A stretch of DNA of 16,925 bases from an uncultured Cellvibrio sp. GTDB taxonomy: Bacteria > Pseudomonadota > Gammaproteobacteria > Pseudomonadales > Cellvibrionaceae. The position numbers and the translations under genes were made by a program. Positions 14,029-16,925 of the stretch are shown one piece after another (the stretch's first letter is position 1; each line of letters opens with the position of its first letter). The notes below the pieces were generated by a model. That model worked only from the letters and a program-made list of their open reading frames with translations, ran no database searches and was not told where the DNA came from. The stretch lies in the NCBI GenBank assembly GCA_946481735.1, contig CAMLOU010000096.1, positions 1-16,925 on the forward strand. Reading direction: 5' to 3'.

Positions 14029-14505
14029 ATGAAGACATCACCACTCTTTGAATCCGTAGAGGACCTGGTGCTCCATCGCCCGCCTTTGCTGTTGTTGCAG
14101 TCCGTCTCCCATTGGGATGTCGGCCACGTGGAGGCCATTGCTGATCCGGTGGATTCCTACCTGTTCGCCGACGGTGAAGGCAAGGTACCGGCCTGGGTAG
14201 GACTGGAATATATGGCCCAGGCGATCAGCGCATACGCCGGTATTATCGCCCGTCAGAACGGTGAAGAGCCGAGTATCGGTTTTCTATTGGGCACCCGCCG
14301 CTACGATACCCATGTGGACAGCTTCACCCCCGGCCAACAATTGCGGGTGAATGTGCGCGAAGTCTTTCGCGATGAGAATAATCTGGTGTTGTTTGACTGT
14401 GATATCCACGCCGGTGAGGACTTGCTTGCCAGCGCCCAGGTCAAGGCCATCCAGCCCAAAGGCACCATCCAGGTCAAACCGGACGAGTCAGTCAAGGAGT
14501 CGTAA
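14029..14505 (+). CDS. apeP: ApeP-type hotdog dehydratase subunit DH3 (Glu subunit)
   Basis: A 158-residue hotdog protein. HRPPLLLLQ (residues 16-24) matches the FabZ HRYPFLL-type N-terminal signature, and PAWVGLEYMAQ (54-64) carries Glu60 at the FabZ catalytic acid position. The catalytic His expected 14 residues earlier is Phe46 (YLFADGEGKV), so alone it has half a site. ApeP is known to form a heterodimer with ApeI; DH1 (His24, Arg38) has the opposite lesion. It is coupled to the ketoreductase by a 1-nt overlap (TAATG). Upstream is a 22-nt gap with a weak ribosome site (AAGAAG). Symbol by family resemblance and gene order. Confidence 0.87.
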   Translation: MKTSPLFESVEDLVLHRPPLLLLQSVSHWDVGHVEAIADPVDSYLFADGEGKVPAWVGLEYMAQAISAYAGIIARQNGEEPSIGFLLGTRRYDTHVDSFTPGQQLRVNVREVFRDENNLVLFDCDIHAGEDLLASAQVKAIQPKGTIQVKPDESVKES

Positions 14506-15233
14506 TGACGCAGAAGCGTGTATTAGTGACCGGTTCCAGCCGTGGAATCGGCCGAGCTATAGCCATTCGCCTGGGGGCGGATGGTTACCATGTTGTGATC
14601 CACTGCCGCAGTCAGCGTGACCAGGCTGAGGCGGTCAAAACCCTTATCGAGCAGGCCGGCGGCAGCGCCAGTATCCTGCAATTTGATGTGGCCGATCGTT
14701 GCCTGGCCAGCGCCGCTCTCGAAGCGGATATGGAGCAGAACGGCGCCTACTATGGCGTGGTCTGCAACGCCGGCATCGCCCGCGATAATGCCTTCCCCGC
14801 CATGAGCGGCGAGGATTGGGATGCGGTAATCCACACTAATCTGGATGCCTTCTACAATGTCTTAAACCCGGTGATTATGCCCATGGTCCGCCGCCGCGCG
14901 CCCGGGCGGATTGTCACGCTTTCGTCAGTGTCCGGCCTGATGGGCAATCGCGGGCAAGTTAATTACAGCGCCGCCAAGGCCGGGATTATCGGAGCGACCA
15001 AGGCGCTGGCCATCGAGCTGGCCAAACGCAATATCACGGTTAACTGTGTTGCGCCCGGCCTGATTAACACCGAGATGCTCGACGAAGCGCCGGTGGAAGA
15101 AGCCCTGAAACTGATCCCCATGCGCCGCGCGGGGGAGCCGGAGGAAGTGGCCTCGCTGGTGAGCTATTTGTTATCTGATCAGGCCGGTTATATCACCCGC
15201 CAGGTTATCTCTGTGAATGGCGGGATGTTGTAA
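14505..15233 (+). CDS. apeQ: 3-ketoacyl-ACP reductase (ApeQ type, FabG-like SDR)
   Basis: A 242-residue classical short-chain dehydrogenase that reduces 3-ketoacyl-ACP to 3-hydroxyacyl-ACP with NAD(P)H. The cofactor site is TGSSRGIG (9-16), then CNAG (87-90). The catalytic residues are Ser141 in SSVSG, Tyr154 and Lys158 in NYSAAKAG. The C-terminal VNGGML is the usual FabG ending. Arg13 in the glycine loop and Arg36 after strand two favour NADPH, as in FabG. It starts on the stop of DH3 and ends directly before the ketosynthase start, so the three form one coupled unit. A housekeeping FabG is unlikely in this context. Confidence 0.92.
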   Translation: MTQKRVLVTGSSRGIGRAIAIRLGADGYHVVIHCRSQRDQAEAVKTLIEQAGGSASILQFDVADRCLASAALEADMEQNGAYYGVVCNAGIARDNAFPAMSGEDWDAVIHTNLDAFYNVLNPVIMPMVRRRAPGRIVTLSSVSGLMGNRGQVNYSAAKAGIIGATKALAIELAKRNITVNCVAPGLINTEMLDEAPVEEALKLIPMRRAGEPEEVASLVSYLLSDQAGYITRQVISVNGGML

Positions 15234-16460
15234 ATGAAACGAGTGGTGGTAACGGGGATGGGGGTTTTAACTTCCCTGGGTGATAACTGGCAGGATTTTT
15301 CTACCGCCCTCAAGGCGGGTGTCAGCGGCATCAAGCATATGCCGGATTGGGAAACCTACAAGGATCTCAACACGCACCTCGCCGGCCCTATCGAAGATTT
15401 CACGGTGCCGGCACATTACCCGCGCAAGAAAATCCGCTCCATGGGCCGGGTGTCCCTGTTGGCTACCCGCGCCACCGAAGTGGCCTTGCAGGATGCCGGG
15501 CTGTTGGATGACCCGATTCTCCAGAGCGGTGCGGTAGGCGTCTCCTACGGCTCCTCCACCGGCAGTACTGACGCCACGCGCGATTTTGCGGTGATGCTGG
15601 ACCGCCGCGACATCGGCGGCGCCACGGCCACCACCTATATCCGCATGATGGGCCACACCTCGCCGGTGAATGTAGGCGTCTTCTTTGGCTTGAAAGGCCG
15701 GGTTATCACCACGTCCTCCGCCTGCACCTCCGGCAGCCAGGGTATTGGTTATGCCTATGAAGCGATCAAGTACGGCAAGCAGACCCTGATGGTGGCGGGC
15801 GGCGGTGAAGAGCTGTGCCCGTCGGAAGCGGCGGTGTTCGATACCCTCTACGCCACCAGCACCAAGAACACGACCCCCACGCTTACGCCCAGCCCGTTTG
15901 ATAAAGACCGGGATGGCCTGGTCATCGGCGAAGGTGCGGGCACATTGATTCTGGAAGAGCTGGAGCACGCCAGGGCGCGCGGTGCGCGGATTTACGCGGA
16001 ACTGGTCGGTTTCGGCACCAATTCTGACGGCGGCCATATCACCCAGCCGGACGCGAATACCATGAATATCGCCATGGCGCTGGCCTTGCAGGATGCGGAT
16101 CTGGACGCATCCGCGATTGGCTACATCAACGCCCACGGCACGGCGACAGATCGTGGTGATATCGCCGAAAGCCGCGCCACCGAAAAACTGTTTGGCTCGC
16201 AGGTGCCCATCAGTACCCTCAAGGGTAATATCGGCCACACCCTCGGTGCCTGCGGCGCCCTGGAGGCTTGGGCCAGTATCCAGATGATGAACGAAGGCTG
16301 GTTCGCCCCCACGCTTAACCTGCGCAACCCCGACCCGGAATGTGGCGAGTTGGATTACATCATGAACGCACCGCGTGCCCTGCAATGCGAATACATCATG
16401 AGCAACAACTTTGCCTTCGGCGGGATCAACACTTCATTGATTTTTAAACGCTGGCACTAA
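15234..16460 (+). CDS. apeR: Beta-ketoacyl-ACP synthase (ApeR type, FabF-like)
   Basis: A 408-residue ketosynthase with all catalytic residues: Cys164 in TTSSACTSGSQG, His301 in NAHGTATDRGD and His335 in LKGNIGHTLGACG. FDKDRDGLVIGEG and the C-terminal SNNFAFGGINTS are FabF signatures. The ATG follows the ketoreductase stop with no gap. In the aryl polyene pathway ApeR is a second ketosynthase beside ApeO:ApeC, possibly for the first extension of the aryl starter or for a short range of chain lengths; this division is inferred. GNIGHTLGACGALEAW departs slightly from housekeeping FabF (GHTLGAAG). The stop directly adjoins the stop of the convergent gene. Confidence 0.92.
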   Translation: MKRVVVTGMGVLTSLGDNWQDFSTALKAGVSGIKHMPDWETYKDLNTHLAGPIEDFTVPAHYPRKKIRSMGRVSLLATRATEVALQDAGLLDDPILQSGAVGVSYGSSTGSTDATRDFAVMLDRRDIGGATATTYIRMMGHTSPVNVGVFFGLKGRVITTSSACTSGSQGIGYAYEAIKYGKQTLMVAGGGEELCPSEAAVFDTLYATSTKNTTPTLTPSPFDKDRDGLVIGEGAGTLILEELEHARARGARIYAELVGFGTNSDGGHITQPDANTMNIAMALALQDADLDASAIGYINAHGTATDRGDIAESRATEKLFGSQVPISTLKGNIGHTLGACGALEAWASIQMMNEGWFAPTLNLRNPDPECGELDYIMNAPRALQCEYIMSNNFAFGGINTSLIFKRWH

Positions 16461-16925
16461 TTAAAACGGCCACCATTGGGTAGGGATTTCCTGCTTGCGC
16501 ACCAGCGCGGCGATATCCATGCTCACCGCCACACCGGCATGGACCAGCACACCACCCCAGATCGAGCGGGATTGCAGCGCAAGGATGCCCAGGAACAAGC
16601 CAAACAGGATGGCCCCTGTCGCCTCCAGCCAGAGCTTGGGAAAATGAATCATCAGGTAAGGTACACACATCACCCACACCGCGTTAGCGCCCATCGCCGG
16701 ACGCAGGGCCTGCAAGATAAACCCGCGAAAGAAAAACTCCAGGAACACAAACTGACTGAGATACAACAGCTCCCAGGCCAGCAAATCAAACCAACTGCGC
16801 CCGGCCAACTTATAAAACGGGTAATGATTGACGAAGTCCTCGCCGAAACTCACCAGCACCACAAACACCAGGATCGGACTTAACAGCAAAACATAGCCTC
16901 GCCAATGGTCAGCCGTCTCATTGAA
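16461..16925 (-). CDS. CPBP-family intramembrane protease-like protein, 5' end outside window
   Basis: At least 154 residues of a polytopic membrane protein; the frame is open to the right edge, so the N-terminus is missing. The CPBP (CAAX protease, bacteriocin-processing) pattern is recognisable: FLEFFFRGF corresponds to the EExxxR motif, YLMIHF to the FxxxH motif, and GGVLVHAGVA to the third motif. The first Glu of the EE pair appears replaced by Leu, so proteolysis is uncertain. Membrane segments lie near the window edge (LLLSPILVFVVLVSF), around the first motif and in ATGAILFGLFLGILAL. It is convergent with the ApeR-type gene with no spacer and is probably not part of the pigment pathway. 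Confidence 0.75.
   Translation of the reverse strand, partial: FNETADHWRGYVLLLSPILVFVVLVSFGEDFVNHYPFYKLAGRSWFDLLAWELLYLSQFVFLEFFFRGFILQALRPAMGANAVWVMCVPYLMIHFPKLWLEATGAILFGLFLGILALQSRSIWGGVLVHAGVAVSMDIAALVRKQEIPTQWWPF

Noticed and set aside
15267..16385. Long minus-strand open frame (372 codons)
   Set aside because: It is fully antisense to the ApeR-type ketosynthase, whose frame has all catalytic motifs. GC-rich codon use opens the opposite strand.
14505..16460. Housekeeping fatty acid genes fabG and fabF
   Set aside because: They are coupled to an ApeP-type protein and to pigment export genes, and no fabD, acpP or fabH is nearby.

Overview
The window is most of a type II polyketide cluster for an aryl-polyene or xanthomonadin-type pigment, in a moderately GC-rich gammaproteobacterium. 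The gene style would suit Cellvibrionaceae or a relative, but no rRNA or housekeeping gene lets me confirm that. The evidence for the call is the combination of genes. There are two ketosynthases plus a chain-length-factor-like protein, a FabG-type ketoreductase, three hotdog dehydratase-like proteins, two acyl carrier proteins and an AMP-forming aryl/acyl ligase. With them come a hotdog thioesterase, a COG4648-type membrane protein, a family 2 glycosyltransferase, two lysophospholipid-type acyltransferases, a UbiE-like methyltransferase, and a LolA-like/MMPL/DUF3261 export set. A chorismatase of the XanB2 type is also present, so the aryl starter is probably a hydroxybenzoate made from chorismate.

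Layout. A leftward operon runs from about 5864 to the left edge: methyltransferase, ACP-1, membrane protein, AMP ligase, dehydratase DH1, LpxL-like acyltransferase, ketosynthase (ApeO type) and a CLF-like protein cut by the window edge. Most of its genes overlap or are 8-16 nt apart. A rightward arm starts from the same 180-nt divergent control region: chorismatase, PlsC-like acyltransferase, then after 170 nt ACP-2, DH2, glycosyltransferase and thioesterase. A 525-nt gene-free stretch (9843-10367) follows. It holds two inverted copies of one palindromic repeat. The second rightward block (10368-16460) encodes LolA-like carrier, MMPL exporter, DUF3261 lipoprotein, DH3 (ApeP type), ketoreductase (ApeQ type) and ketosynthase (ApeR type). 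A convergent CPBP-family membrane protein, cut by the right edge, appears unrelated to the pathway.

How they work together (inference from the aryl polyene and xanthomonadin pathways): chorismatase supplies hydroxybenzoate, and the ligase activates it onto an ACP. The KS/CLF and KS enzymes extend it with malonyl units. KR and the dehydratases reduce and dehydrate each unit without enoyl reduction, giving a conjugated polyene. The methyltransferase probably decorates the ring. The glycosyltransferase and acyltransferases attach the chain to a lipid-like anchor, and LolA-like/MMPL/DUF3261 carry the product toward the outer membrane.

Points worth a second look: DH1 and DH3 have complementary halves of a dehydratase active site while DH2 is complete; the glycosyltransferase and acyltransferase that are fused in many such clusters are here separate and on opposite arms; the two repeat copies show compensatory changes in their stems; and codon usage switches abruptly inside the thioesterase gene.
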